64,000 nucleotides of DNA from Nonomuraea turcica (GCF_030718205.1 NZ_JAUZQF010000007.1:394346-458345); one strand, 5' to 3'; numbered from the stretch's first letter, positions 16,556 to 25,867 are shown. Program-made: numbers and translations. The notes: generated by a model from the sequence alone, not told the origin.

Positions 16556-17532
16556 CGCGTCTGGCCCTCCTCTGCGGTGAGTGCCTGGTCCACGGGTGGA
16601 TCCTCGTCACCGGCGATGGCGAAGAACACCTCGTCCAGCCCGACACCGACCACTTCGACGCTGCGAGCCTGCGGAAAGGCGGCCAGCAACGCACGCAGCG
16701 TCACGTCCGAGTCCGAACTGACGACCTGAACCTTCTCCCCCATGACCTCGACATTGAGCACCTCGGGCAGGGCCAGCACAGCGCTCCTGGCGACTCCGGG
16801 GATCACGGCGCGCAGTGTGCGGCTGGCCGCCAGCATGCGCATGTGCTCGATCGAGCCGTCGGCGACCACGCGTCCCCTCTTGAGGAAGACGACCCTGTCG
16901 GCGTACTCCTCGGCCTCCTCCAGGTAGTGGGTCGCGAAGATCACCGTACGGCCCGGGGCGGTGAATTCACGCATCGACTTCCAGAACTCGCGGCGCGTGG
17001 TCACGTCCATTCCGGCGGTCGGCTCGTCGAGCAGCAGGAGATCGGGGTCGGAGACCAGGGCGACGGCGAATCGCACCCGCTGCTTCTGACCGCCCGAAAG
17101 CTTGGTCGACCTCCGCTTTCCCAGGTCCTCGATCCCGGCTCGGCTAAGAGCCTCCCGGACCGGCAGCGGCTTGCGGTGCAGCGAGGCCACCATCCCGACG
17201 ATCTCGTCGACGGTCGCGTCGTCCAGCAATGCGCCTTCCTGGAGCATCGCACCGATACGCCCGTCCTTGACGGCCTCCGGGGGCCGCCGGCCGAACACCG
17301 ACACCTCACCGCTGTCCGGCTTGGTCAGCCCCAGGATCATGTCGATCGTCGTGGATTTTCCGGCGCCGTTCGGCCCGAGTAGCGTGACGACCTCGCCCGG
17401 CGCGATCGAGACGTCCACGCCGGCCACGGCGTCGACGTCTCCGTAGCGCTTGCGCAGTCCCGCGGCGTGGACGGCCAACGTCCGCGCCGGCTGCCGCTCC
17501 TCGGCGGATTCGGGGATAGGCCTGTTTGCCAT
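16552..17532 (-). CDS. ABC transporter ATP-binding protein (DrrA/CcmA-like)
   Basis: 326 aa. Walker A is GPNGAGKSTT, the Q loop IGAMLQEGALL, the signature LSGGQKQRVRF, Walker B DLLLLDEPTAG and the switch histidine ATHYLEE. A C-terminal extension of ~90 residues is typical of DrrA-like exporters. The start is the ATG at 17532; no clear ribosome site precedes it, so the mRNA may be leaderless. First gene of the operon ATPase, permease, kinase, regulator. Confidence 0.92.
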   Translation of the reverse strand: MANRPIPESAEERQPARTLAVHAAGLRKRYGDVDAVAGVDVSIAPGEVVTLLGPNGAGKSTTIDMILGLTKPDSGEVSVFGRRPPEAVKDGRIGAMLQEGALLDDATVDEIVGMVASLHRKPLPVREALSRAGIEDLGKRRSTKLSGGQKQRVRFAVALVSDPDLLLLDEPTAGMDVTTRREFWKSMREFTAPGRTVIFATHYLEEAEEYADRVVFLKRGRVVADGSIEHMRMLAASRTLRAVIPGVARSAVLALPEVLNVEVMGEKVQVVSSDSDVTLRALLAAFPQARSVEVVGVGLDEVFFAIAGDEDPPVDQALTAEEGQTR

Positions 17533-17755
17533 GCGATAAAGAATGGCGGACACGGGGTGCCGAATGCCTAGCCCGTGTGTCACTACCTCCTCGTGACACC
17601 TGTCATGGTCCTGTTGACCTTGAACAAACCGCCACAAACAATGACGGCACCGAAGATCCAACCGTGTGCACCGGACGAGCCCCCACCAAACACACGGTTG
17701 TCGTGCGAAGGCGTGTCGGCGCGCCCGCTCCGGTCCGACACTCAGCGAGGTCGTT

Positions 17756-18340
17756 GTGTCTGAAACGCCGGCGCCGACACCCAGATCATGGATACCGCGC
17801 GGGCATCCGCTGTCGTGGGCAACGCTCGCGGTGACCACCGGCGCGATCCTGATGACCGCCGTGGACGGCGGCATCTTGCCCGCTGTCCTGCCCGCCATCC
17901 AGGAGGAGTTCGAACTGAGCTCCACGCAGGCGGGATTGGTCAACTCGGTGTTCTTCGGCGGCCTGATCGTCGGCGCCCTGCTGTTCGGCTGGGTCTCGGA
18001 CCGGATCGGCACCGGGTACCGGCGGACGTGGACGTGGAACGTCGCGATGCTGCTTGCCATCCTGGGCGGCGCCCTGACGTTCGGATTCGCCGGCAGCTTC
18101 GTGGCATTCCTGCTGCTGCGGATTCCGATGGGGATCAGCCGGCCAGTTTCTCACCGGTGCCCTCATCGGCGCCGTCCTCGGGTTCGCCGGCTGGCGTGAG
18201 GCCTTCCTGCTCATCCCGCTCCTGGGGATCCCGATCATCGTGGCGCAGGCGCTCATCGGCACCAGGCGCAACCAGGCGAAGGTCTACGACTGGATCGACC
18301 GCCGCGGCCTCACTCGCCCGCTGCCCGAGCTGTTCGCTAG
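17756..18340 (+). pseudogene. Remnant of an MFS transporter
   Basis: From the GTG at 17756 a normal MFS N-terminus runs to LLRIPMGIS (ILPAVLPAIQEEFELSSTQA, then FGWVSDRIG). At about 18137 the reading frame changes, and the next homologous stretch (QFLTGALIGAVLGFAGWREA, then FLLIPLLGIPII) is in another frame. The part joining helix 4 to helix 5 is missing, which suggests a deletion. The sequence then ends at LPELFAS, at the edge of the opposite-strand gene ending at 18337, so helices 7-12 are gone. No functional product is expected. Confidence 0.8.
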
Positions 18341-18978
18341 CCGAGATTCAGAACCTCATCGTCCGCGTGCGTGCCGAACTCGGCGACGCGCACCTCCGCG
18401 ATGCGCTCGTACCGGCTGATCCGGTCGGTCCACTCCGCGTCGACGCCGAACGCCACCTGCGCGAAGCCCACCCGCCTGACGGCCTCGGCCAGGCCCGGAT
18501 CGCCAGGTGCCAGCAGCCGCACCGGCGCGTCAAGCGCCACGGTGTGCGGCGGCACGAAGTACTCGTCCGGCAAAACGGTGCGCGCATGGACGAGAGCGCC
18601 GACAGCGACAACCGAGCCGGCCCCCAACCGTGCGCACTGCAGGACCGTCGCCGCGGTCGCCACATAGACGCACCTGCCGACCTCGCAGCCCAGCAGCGTG
18701 GCATGCGGCCCCACGAAGACGTGGTCGTCGACAAGCACCGGCTGATCGCCGGCGACCGCAGACCCGCGCAACACTGCGTTCTCGCAGATCACCGCCGCCT
18801 CCCCGACCTCGATCCGAGACCCCTCGGCATCGAGCACCGCACCGTACATCACCCGCGCCCTCGGCCCCACGCGGACATCACCAACGAGCGTGGCCGTCGG
18901 GGCGACGTACGCGCTGGGATGGACCTGCGGTTCATACCCGCGGTGCCGGATGCGGATTCCCTGCGCTTCAGCGATCAT
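18337..18978 (-). CDS. Gamma-carbonic-anhydrase-like hexapeptide-repeat protein
   Basis: 213 aa with left-handed beta-helix hexapeptide repeats (VHPSAYVAPTATLVGDVRVG, then CENAVLRGSA, VGPHATLLGCEVG and VATAATVLQ). This is the PaaY/YrdA-like group of trimeric proteins, which bind a metal through histidines between subunits. Only some of the metal-binding histidines are obvious (FVGPHATLLG). The start at MIAEAQGIRIRHRG (18978) fits the family length; an upstream in-frame ATG at 19053 is possible. Its 3' end abuts the MFS remnant, so it may lie beside a rearrangement breakpoint. Confidence 0.75.
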   Translation of the reverse strand: MIAEAQGIRIRHRGYEPQVHPSAYVAPTATLVGDVRVGPRARVMYGAVLDAEGSRIEVGEAAVICENAVLRGSAVAGDQPVLVDDHVFVGPHATLLGCEVGRCVYVATAATVLQCARLGAGSVVAVGALVHARTVLPDEYFVPPHTVALDAPVRLLAPGDPGLAEAVRRVGFAQVAFGVDAEWTDRISRYERIAEVRVAEFGTHADDEVLNLG

Positions 18979-19181
18979 GAGCGGATTCTCGCCCGACCGA
19001 CCGCGAGCATGCTGGCGGATTTCAGACGTTGCGTTCGCCGAGACCTGTGCCATCCGCGATCTGAGGCACTACAGGGCGAACGTTGGCTGATACGGCACTA
19101 GGTGCGGGCGGAGATTCTCAGAGGCATGCAATCACCGCGGCCCGACTCCCGTTCGGGGGCCGGGCCCCGTGTGTACGGCCC

Positions 19182-20120
19182 TCATGCGGAGGCCTGCTCC
19201 TCCTCGGGGGTCCGGCCGCGTAGCTCGGTCTCGACCGCCTCGACCGACTCGGTGGCCTTGTCGCGGCGGTATTCGCGGACGGAGTAGGCGATGGCGGCGG
19301 CCCAGACCACGGCGATGGCGATGTAGGCGACGGTCTGAACACCACCGGAGGCGTCGATCCAGTCACTGCGCAGCAGGGTCCGCACGTTCGTCAGGATGAT
19401 CACACCGCCCACGGCCGAGCCGAGGATGCGTGGCGGGATGTGGCGGACCAGCCAGGCCGCGATCGGCGCGGCGATGACGCCGCCGAGCAGCAGGACGGCG
19501 ACCCACGCGAAGTCGATGCTTTCGGAGCCGATGCCGACGAAGAAGCCGACGCTCGCGGCGATCGCGACGAGGAACTCGCTGGCGTCGACGGACCCGATCA
19601 CCTTGCGCGGCGCCAGCCGGCCGCTGGCCAGGATGGCGGGGGTGCCGACCGGCCCCCAGCCCCCACCGCCGGTGGCGTCGACGAAGCCGGCCAGGACACC
19701 GAGCGGGGCCAGGAAGCGCCGGCGCAGCGGCTTGCCGAGATTGCCGCGCGGCAGCCCGAAAGCGGTGAAGCGGACCAGGATGTACGCGCCCAGCACCAGC
19801 AGGATGATCGACATGACCGGCGCGGCGATCTCGGTCGACAGGCTGGACAGGAACGTCGCCCCGGCGAAGGCGCCGACGGCCCCCGGGACGCCGATCCTGG
19901 CGACCACCTTCCAGTCCACGTTGCCGAAGCGCCAGTGGGAGATGCCCGAGGCGAGCGTGGTGCCGATCTCGGCCAGGTGCACGGTGGCCGAGGCCGCGGC
20001 CGCGTTGGTGCCGACGGCCAGCAGCAGCGTGCTGGAGGTGACGCCGTAGGCCATGCCGAGGCTGCCGTCGACGAGCTGGGCCGCGAACCCGACCAGGCCG
20101 AGCAGGATGAGCGCTCGCAC
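19182..20120 (-). CDS. TauE/SafE (TSUP) family anion exporter
   Basis: 312 aa, about eight membrane segments arranged as two similar halves. GFAAQLVDGSLGMAYGVTSS near the N-terminus and GVLAGFVDATGGGGWGP in the second half are the paired TSUP motifs. Family members move sulfite, sulfonates or sulfoacetate. The GTG at 20120 has GGGGAG 3-4 nt upstream, and a palindrome (20135-20149) overlaps the promoter region. It lies 93 bp downstream of the organosulfur operon, in keeping with sulfite export when organosulfur breakdown is excessive. Confidence 0.88.
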   Translation of the reverse strand: MRALILLGLVGFAAQLVDGSLGMAYGVTSSTLLLAVGTNAAAASATVHLAEIGTTLASGISHWRFGNVDWKVVARIGVPGAVGAFAGATFLSSLSTEIAAPVMSIILLVLGAYILVRFTAFGLPRGNLGKPLRRRFLAPLGVLAGFVDATGGGGWGPVGTPAILASGRLAPRKVIGSVDASEFLVAIAASVGFFVGIGSESIDFAWVAVLLLGGVIAAPIAAWLVRHIPPRILGSAVGGVIILTNVRTLLRSDWIDASGGVQTVAYIAIAVVWAAAIAYSVREYRRDKATESVEAVETELRGRTPEEEQASA

Positions 20121-20134
20121 GATCTCCCCTTTCT

Positions 20135-20149
20135 CTACTTTTTAAGTAG
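20135..20149. promoter_or_regulatory. Palindrome CTACTT-TTT-AAGTAG upstream of TSUP gene
   Basis: A perfect 6-3-6 inverted repeat in a locally AT-rich patch, 14 bp before the GTG of the TauE/SafE gene. The position fits an operator; the regulator is unknown. Confidence 0.5.
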
Positions 20150-20213
20150 GGATAATCATTTATGAGTCTCGTGGTTTCGTCAAGTCACCTCCTGGAATGC
20201 CGCGGCTTGCCCG

Positions 20214-20747
20214 TCAGACCGGTGATGCTCCCGCTCGGGTCCGGACCACCGTTCCACTGACCGGCTGTGGGTTGCGGATCAGATTGAGTATCGGGCAGAC
20301 CCGCTCGACCTCGGCATGCAGGTTCGCCAGCTCCTCATCGGAGGCCGGCGAGTCGATCAGCACCTCGTAGCGGAAGTTGTGCGGGTGCACCGGGACGCCG
20401 CGGTCGCCCGGTTGCTGGGCTCGGGGGTCGTATTCGGCGCGCACGTCCACCTCCAGCGCATCGATGGACACCGCCAGCTCGGCCGCCTTGATCAGAAAGA
20501 TGTGCGTGACACAGCTGCCCAGAACGCCGGCCTGGAGTTCGGGTGAGGTGGGACCGAGGTCGTAGCCGGCGAAGTCGGGACCGCTGTCGCTGATGATCTG
20601 GAAGTCCCTGATCCTGATGCGCCGGATCCCACTGCGGCCCTCGGCGGTGACATGGGCGTGCAGCGGGACCGGCCCGGCGGTGGGGGACTCCCGGCGGGCC
20701 AGCAGGGCCGCGCGCTTGTGTGACAGGTACTCGCGAAGGGTGCTCAT
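20214..20747 (-). CDS. OsmC/Ohr-family peroxide-detoxification-like protein
   Basis: 177 aa. The two redox cysteines of the OsmC fold are in GVLGSCVTHIFL and EVERVCPILNLI. OsmC proteins reduce organic hydroperoxides through this cysteine pair. It is the last gene of the long minus-strand organosulfur run, 16 bp after the VOC gene. Flavin monooxygenases can release peroxide, so protection is a plausible role. This is inference from context. Confidence 0.88.
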   Translation of the reverse strand: MSTLREYLSHKRAALLARRESPTAGPVPLHAHVTAEGRSGIRRIRIRDFQIISDSGPDFAGYDLGPTSPELQAGVLGSCVTHIFLIKAAELAVSIDALEVDVRAEYDPRAQQPGDRGVPVHPHNFRYEVLIDSPASDEELANLHAEVERVCPILNLIRNPQPVSGTVVRTRAGASPV

Positions 20748-20763
20748 GGTCTTTCTCGTCTGG

Positions 20764-21384
20764 TCAGCGCAGGGTCACGGAGCCGAGCGGGGTGTCGATG
20801 ACGGCGCGCAGCGCCGGTTCGGGTCCTGGTGAGACGTCGAGCCGGACGCCGAGGGCGGCCAGGTCGCGCCGCAGCGCGTCCGGGTCGGGGTGCACGGCGG
20901 AAAGGGAGGTCAGGCTCACAAGGGGCAGGTCCGAAGCGGCGGGGTGAGGTGTGTCGCCCCAGTCGATGAGGAACGGCACCGGCCTGACCGCCGCCGGGTC
21001 CTCGCGCCGGGTGAGCCGCCACTCCAGCAGCTCGCCGGCCGGGGTGCGGCGGGAAAGGGGTTGTACGTCGCCGGGATCGTAGCCCTGCTCGCGGGCCTGC
21101 CACACGGCCTTGTCGATGTCCTCCGGGCGAACGGCCCAGGCGGCGAGCCGGGGCGCGGTCAGGGTCTCCAGGCCGAACGCCCGGGGCCGGGCGGTGGCCT
21201 CCGGGTCGGGGCCGATGATCTCCAGGTAGGAGGTGGGGCCGAAGCGGACGAGGTAGTTGGCGGTGCCGCCGGGGTGGCTGCCGCCGGCCACCGGACGGAC
21301 CCCGGTGCGCTCGGCGAATTCGGCGATCCCCGCAGCGAGGTCGGGCACCGCGTAGACGAGGTGGTCGAGCTGTGGTTCGGTCAC
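20764..21384 (-). CDS. VOC-family (glyoxalase-like) protein
   Basis: 206 aa. QLDHLVYAVPDLAAGIAEFAERTGVRPVAGG is a vicinal-oxygen-chelate opening with the first metal-ligand histidine, and GTANYLVRFGPTSYLEIIGP continues the module (Glyoxalase_3-like). The second half is more diverged. The start overlaps the preceding AhpD-type gene by 4 bp. Members isomerise, cleave or hydrolyse small substrates; the exact reaction here is unknown. Confidence 0.8.
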   Translation of the reverse strand: MTEPQLDHLVYAVPDLAAGIAEFAERTGVRPVAGGSHPGGTANYLVRFGPTSYLEIIGPDPEATARPRAFGLETLTAPRLAAWAVRPEDIDKAVWQAREQGYDPGDVQPLSRRTPAGELLEWRLTRREDPAAVRPVPFLIDWGDTPHPAASDLPLVSLTSLSAVHPDPDALRRDLAALGVRLDVSPGPEPALRAVIDTPLGSVTLR

Positions 21385-21950
21385 TGGTCCTCCTTCGGGG
21401 TGGGTTCGCCGAGTGAGAGCATGAGCCGGTTGGCCCAGTTGAAGAACGCGGCGGCGTGGATGGTGTCGCTGATGGCCAGGTCGTCGAGCCCGGCGGCGCG
21501 GAGCGCGGCGACGTGCTCGGGACGGAACTCGGCCGGGGTGGCGGCGATCGCTGCCGAGGCGTCGATGACGGCCCGCCAGGTTCCCTCCTGCGGTGCGTCG
21601 ACGCCCTCGTCCAGCAGGCGCTGCACGTCGCCGGGGCGCTTGGAGTAGTGAGCGGCGAAGCGGGAGTGTACGGACGCGCAGAACACGCAGCCGTTGCGGC
21701 GCGAGGTCGCGGTGGCGGCCAGCTCGCGCTCGGCGCGCGGCAGCCCGCCGTCGGTGTTGTAGAAGATGTCGTTGTCGGTCTTCGTGCGGGCGTGCAGGAT
21801 GTCCGGGTCGCGGGCGAGCAGCAGGAAGTACGGGGAAGCGGCGCGCGCCTTGTCTACCAGCGCCTCGTAGTGCTCGTCGGTCAGCTCATCGGCCGTCAGC
21901 GGCGAAAGCCATGGCTCCCAGCCGAGCTGGTCCTGGGTGAAGCCGGTCAT
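21381..21950 (-). CDS. Alkylhydroperoxidase-domain (AhpD-like) protein, Avi_7169 type
   Basis: 189 aa of the carboxymuconolactone decarboxylase/AhpD fold. The redox motif is NGCVFCASVHSRFA (CxxC followed by His). The neighbour order, with a second CMD-type protein and a KPN_01858-type luciferase, is that of the conserved Avi_7169/Avi_7170 gene pair. AhpD proteins have peroxidase activity through the CxxC. It is coupled to both neighbours by 4-bp overlaps. Confidence 0.85.
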   Translation of the reverse strand: MTGFTQDQLGWEPWLSPLTADELTDEHYEALVDKARAASPYFLLLARDPDILHARTKTDNDIFYNTDGGLPRAERELAATATSRRNGCVFCASVHSRFAAHYSKRPGDVQRLLDEGVDAPQEGTWRAVIDASAAIAATPAEFRPEHVAALRAAGLDDLAISDTIHAAAFFNWANRLMLSLGEPTPKEDQ

Positions 21951-22537
21951 GAGTCCGATCCCTTCCGCAGTAGCCGCAGCCCGGCCACCACGCGTATCTG
22001 AAAGGTGAGGAAGGCGACGAGCTGCGACAGCGTCACGATGGCCGTGGCGCTCCAGCCCGCTCGGTCCAGGGCGTCCAGATCGTCCTGGCGAGCCTCGCGC
22101 GGCCGGAACACGAGCAGGTGGGCGTGCTCGACCGCGGCGGCAAGCCGGACGCCCAGGTCACCGGGGTTCCGCACCCGGTAGCGCAGTCCCTCGTCGCTCT
22201 CCTTCGCCAGGGGGCCGCCGTCTGGGTAGACGCCGTAGGGACCGGTGGTGCCGCTCGCCTCGATCTCGGACACCACGGCTTTCAGCAGGCCCGGTGAGAG
22301 CTCGGCCAGCCGGTCGGCGTAGAAGGAGGCGATCTCGGCGTCCTGGTGCAGCCCGGCCACGAAGGCTGCGATCGCGTCCCGTTCGACGAGCGTGACCTCG
22401 CTGTCGTCGTCCGGAGTGAAGAGCGCGTCGAAGCTGCGCTGGGCGTGCTCGCGGGCGACCGGCCGCCGGGCGCGCAGCCGGTCAAGCGGGGAGCCGGGTG
22501 TTATCCCGGCCAGCTGGTCGATGACATCGTTGATCAT
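21947..22537 (-). CDS. CMD-domain protein, Avi_7170 type
   Basis: 196 aa with a carboxymuconolactone-decarboxylase-like all-helical fold (AGWSATAIVTLSQLVAFLTFQIRVVAGLRLL at the C-terminus) but no CxxC. MINDVIDQLAGITPGSPLDRLRARRP is the typical N-terminus. It appears to be the redox-silent partner of the AhpD-like protein encoded next. Overlaps of 4 bp on both sides show operon coupling. Function is not established. Confidence 0.78.
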   Translation of the reverse strand: MINDVIDQLAGITPGSPLDRLRARRPVAREHAQRSFDALFTPDDDSEVTLVERDAIAAFVAGLHQDAEIASFYADRLAELSPGLLKAVVSEIEASGTTGPYGVYPDGGPLAKESDEGLRYRVRNPGDLGVRLAAAVEHAHLLVFRPREARQDDLDALDRAGWSATAIVTLSQLVAFLTFQIRVVAGLRLLRKGSDS

Positions 22538-23538
22538 TTTGTGCTCACTTCTGTGGAGGGGAGCCAGCCGAGTGCGGGTGCGACCTCGGTCGCCAGCAGC
22601 TCGATCGAGCGGAGGATGAGCGGGGGCGGCGGGTCGACCGAGTGCACTTGGAAGACCAGGTCGCTGACCCGGTCGAGGGTCGGGTCGGCCCGGAGGCTCT
22701 CGATGACATCGTCAGGGGTGCCCAGGTGCACGTCGAAAGCGGCGATGCGGCGGTCGAGATCGCTATCGGGCAGCTCGAACGGCAGCCTGCCCCGACCGAG
22801 GCCGAGCTCGGCGTAGCGCAGGGCGTCCGCCCGGCTGTCGGCCACGAACGCGGTCCGCGAGGCCACGATGCGCGGCGCGACGCCGGGCGGCAGGTTCTCG
22901 TGGTACGCGTCCACGATCGGCAACTGCAGGTCGGCCAGCGTGGCCTGCGGGTTCTCCGCGGGCCGCGGCTGAGTGCGCGACAACATCAGCCCATGGCCGG
23001 ACCGGCCCGCCCGAGCGCCGCCGGGCACCGAGAACGTCGCCTCCCAGATCGCGTCCAGCAGCCGGGGCGCGGGCGGATAGAGCCGGTTGCCGCCGCCGAG
23101 GTCCTCCCCTGTCCAGGCGCGGACCAGCACGGCCAGGTGCTCGGCGTAGAGAGCCGCGCGGTCGGCGCTGTCGTGCCCGAAGGGCGCGAACGACGACGGC
23201 GTCCCGCCGCCGCCCACGCCCACCTCCAGCCGGCCGCCGGTCAGCAGGTCCAGCACGGCGGTGTCCTCGGCCACCCGCACCGGGTGGTCCAGGGGCAGCG
23301 TGATGATGCCGGTGCCGAGCCGGATGCGGCTGGTCTTGGCCGCGACGTGGGCGAGGAACACCAGGGGAGCGGGCAGGCCGCCCTCCTCGCCGTCGAAGTG
23401 ATGCTGCGCTACCCATGCCGTGTCGAACCCGTACGCCTCGGCGTGCTCAATCTGCTCGGCGGCCAGTCGATAGCGCTCGCCCGGCGGCACGTCGTCCAGC
23501 AGCCGGGTGAAGAAGCCCAGTTGAAGAGCAGGCCTCAT
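22534..23538 (-). CDS. FMN-dependent luciferase-like monooxygenase, KPN_01858 type
   Basis: 334-aa bacterial luciferase-fold (TIM barrel) flavin monooxygenase. LGFFTRLLDDVPPGERYRLA opens the barrel and FDTAWVAQHHFDGEEGG carries the His used in flavin binding. GGRLEVGVGGGGTPSSFAPF is the phosphate-binding region. This type occurs with the Avi_7169/7170 proteins and a peptide-type ABC importer, exactly as found here. Probable activity is oxidative cleavage of a C-S or related bond using FMNH2 from the reductase at 39030; substrate unknown. Confidence 0.88.
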   Translation of the reverse strand: MRPALQLGFFTRLLDDVPPGERYRLAAEQIEHAEAYGFDTAWVAQHHFDGEEGGLPAPLVFLAHVAAKTSRIRLGTGIITLPLDHPVRVAEDTAVLDLLTGGRLEVGVGGGGTPSSFAPFGHDSADRAALYAEHLAVLVRAWTGEDLGGGNRLYPPAPRLLDAIWEATFSVPGGARAGRSGHGLMLSRTQPRPAENPQATLADLQLPIVDAYHENLPPGVAPRIVASRTAFVADSRADALRYAELGLGRGRLPFELPDSDLDRRIAAFDVHLGTPDDVIESLRADPTLDRVSDLVFQVHSVDPPPPLILRSIELLATEVAPALGWLPSTEVSTK

Positions 23539-25082
23539 CGCACCCGCTCCGGGATCGCGGCCAGCAGTTCGCGGGTGTAGTCGTGCCGCGGCTCGGTGAA
23601 CACCTGCCGGGTGGTTCCGGTTTCCACGATGCGTCCTTTGCTCATGACGGAGACGGTGTGCGAGATCTGGCGCACCACGGCCAGATCGTGCGAGATGAAC
23701 AGGTAGGTGAGCCCCAGGTCGCGCTGGAGCTGTTCGAGCAGGTCGAGGATCTGCGCCTGCACGGTGACGTCAAGGGCCGAAACGGCCTCGTCCAGCACGA
23801 TCACCTCGGGATCCGCGGCCAGCGCGCGGGCGATGGCCACCCGCTGCCGCTGCCCGCCGGACAACTCGCGCGGCCGGCGCGCCAGCACGTCCTTCGGCAG
23901 CGCCACCCGCTCCAGCAGGTCGGCGACCCGGGTTCGGCGGGCGGCTCGGTCGCCGAACGTGAAGTTCCGCAGCGGCTCCTCCACGATCTCCCCGATGGAC
24001 TGGCGCGGGTCGAGCGACCCGTACGGGTTCTGGTAGACGAGTTGCACGTGCCGGCGGAACCGGCGGTCGTCCGGCGCCCCGGCGATGCTCACCGTTCCCG
24101 AGGTGGGCCTGGCGAACCGCGCCACCATCCTGGCCGTGGTGGTCTTGCCGGAGCCGGACTCGCCCACCAGCGCGTGTGTGGCGCCGCGCGCCACCTCGAA
24201 GGAGACCCCGTCCACGGCCCGGAACGGGCGCCGCCCCACGCGGAACTCCTTGACCAGGTCGCGGACCACGATCGCGGGTTCCGTCTCGGGCGGGTCCAGG
24301 AACGGGCGCGCCGACAGCGCAGGCGCGTCGTTCAGCAGCCGCTTGGTGTAGTCCGCCTCAGGGGCGGCCAGCACGGCGGCGGTCGCTCCCTGCTCCACGA
24401 CGCGTCCGTCCTTCATCACCACGAGGCGGTCCGAGCGGCCGGCGGCGACGCCGAGGTCGTGGGTCACCAGCAGCACGGCGGTGCCGTACTCGGTGCGCAG
24501 GTCGTCGATGAGGTCCAGGATGCGCCGCTGCACGGTGACGTCGAGGGCGCTGGTGGGCTCGTCGGCGATGACGAGCCGGGGACGCAGGGCGATGGCGATG
24601 GCGATGAGCACGCGCTGGCGCATGCCGCCCGACAGCTCGTGCGGGTACTGGCGGGCCCGTGTCTCCGGGTCGGGCAGGCCGACGCGGGCCAGCAGGTCGA
24701 GGACTTGGCGGCGGATCGTCCGGCGGTCGCCGTATCGGTGGATGCGCAGCACCTCCGCGATCTGGTCGCCGACGGTCTTGACCGGATCCAGGGAGTTGGC
24801 CGGGTCCTGCGGGACCAAGCCGATCTGCGTGCCGCGCACGGACCGCAGGCGGCGCTCGGACCAGCCCGCCAGGTCGGCCTCGCCGAACAGGATCCGGCCG
24901 GAGTCGACAGAGGCGTTGCCGGGCAGCAAGCCGATGATCGCGTGCGCGGTGGTGGACTTGCCGGATCCCGACTCGCCGACGACCGCCACGACCTCGCCCG
25001 GCTCGATCGAGAACGAGACACCCTCTACCGCGCGCCGACCGTCGTAGGAGGCGGCCAGGTCGCGGACGTCCAGCAAGGTCAT
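23535..25082 (-). CDS. Fused tandem ATPase of oligopeptide-type ABC importer
   Basis: 515 aa made of two complete ABC domains (DppD-like and DppF-like). Walker A motifs are GESGSGKSTT and GESGSGKTTT; signatures are LSGGMRQRV and LSGGQRQRV; Walker B are RLVIADEPTSALD and VIVLDEAVSALD. One chain therefore provides both nucleotide-binding sites for the permease pair encoded just upstream. Start ATG 25082 overlaps the preceding permease stop by 4 bp. Confidence 0.94.
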   Translation of the reverse strand: MTLLDVRDLAASYDGRRAVEGVSFSIEPGEVVAVVGESGSGKSTTAHAIIGLLPGNASVDSGRILFGEADLAGWSERRLRSVRGTQIGLVPQDPANSLDPVKTVGDQIAEVLRIHRYGDRRTIRRQVLDLLARVGLPDPETRARQYPHELSGGMRQRVLIAIAIALRPRLVIADEPTSALDVTVQRRILDLIDDLRTEYGTAVLLVTHDLGVAAGRSDRLVVMKDGRVVEQGATAAVLAAPEADYTKRLLNDAPALSARPFLDPPETEPAIVVRDLVKEFRVGRRPFRAVDGVSFEVARGATHALVGESGSGKTTTARMVARFARPTSGTVSIAGAPDDRRFRRHVQLVYQNPYGSLDPRQSIGEIVEEPLRNFTFGDRAARRTRVADLLERVALPKDVLARRPRELSGGQRQRVAIARALAADPEVIVLDEAVSALDVTVQAQILDLLEQLQRDLGLTYLFISHDLAVVRQISHTVSVMSKGRIVETGTTRQVFTEPRHDYTRELLAAIPERVR

Positions 25083-25867
25083 GCCCGTTCCTTTCCGATC
25101 GAGCGGCTGATGCGGCCGGCGGCCAGCACCACCGCGACCACCACCGCGCCGGGCAGCGTGGTCAGCCACCACGAGGTGGCCAGGTAGTTGCGTCCCTCGG
25201 AGATGAGCAGCCCCCATTCCGGGGTGGGCGGCTCGGCGCCGTAACCGAGGAAGCCGAGCGTCGAGATGGCGAGGATGGCCGCGCCGAACTGCAAGGCGGC
25301 GAGCGCGATGACGGGGCCGAGCGAGTTCGGCAGCACGTGCCGCCACAACACCGCCGGGAACCTGCCGCCGCTGCCGAACGCGGCCTCCACGTAGTCGGCG
25401 CGCCGGACCCGTACCACCTCGGCGCGGGCCAGCCGGGCGAAGGCCGCCACCGAGCCGATGCCCACCGCGATGGCCACGTTGACCGTGCCGGGACCGAGCA
25501 GGATGATCACGGTCAGGGCCAGGAGCAGGCCGGGCACGGACAGCATGACGTCCACGACCCGCATGACCGCCGCGTCGACCACGCCGCCCACCGAGCCGGC
25601 GAGCAGGCCGGACAGGGTGCCGAGCAGCAGGCCCACCGAGACGGCCACGAGTGCTCCCGACAGCGAGTGCACGGACCCGTGCACCACGCGGGCGAACACG
25701 TCGCGCCCGACGGCGTCGGTGCCGAACAGGTGCTGCCCGCTCGGCGCCTGGAGCTTGTCGGCGGGCACGCCCGCGATGGGGTCGTAGCCGGAGAACAGGC
25801 CGGGCACGATCGCCCAGAACAGCACGAGGCCGATCACCGCCCAGGCGAGAATGAGCCCGCCCTTCAC
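25079..25867 (-). CDS. Oligopeptide-type ABC permease (DppC-like)
   Basis: 262 aa, six membrane segments. HLFGTDAVGRDVFARVVHGS is the DppC/OppC N-terminal signature and DYVEAAFGSGGRFPAVLWRHVLPN the ATPase-contact EAA loop. The GTG at 25867 overlaps the stop of the DppB-like gene (GTGA). The N-terminus is shorter than in typical DppC, but the first helix (LILAWAVIGLVLFWAIVPGL) is intact. Confidence 0.92.
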   Translation of the reverse strand: MKGGLILAWAVIGLVLFWAIVPGLFSGYDPIAGVPADKLQAPSGQHLFGTDAVGRDVFARVVHGSVHSLSGALVAVSVGLLLGTLSGLLAGSVGGVVDAAVMRVVDVMLSVPGLLLALTVIILLGPGTVNVAIAVGIGSVAAFARLARAEVVRVRRADYVEAAFGSGGRFPAVLWRHVLPNSLGPVIALAALQFGAAILAISTLGFLGYGAEPPTPEWGLLISEGRNYLATSWWLTTLPGAVVVAVVLAAGRISRSIGKERA

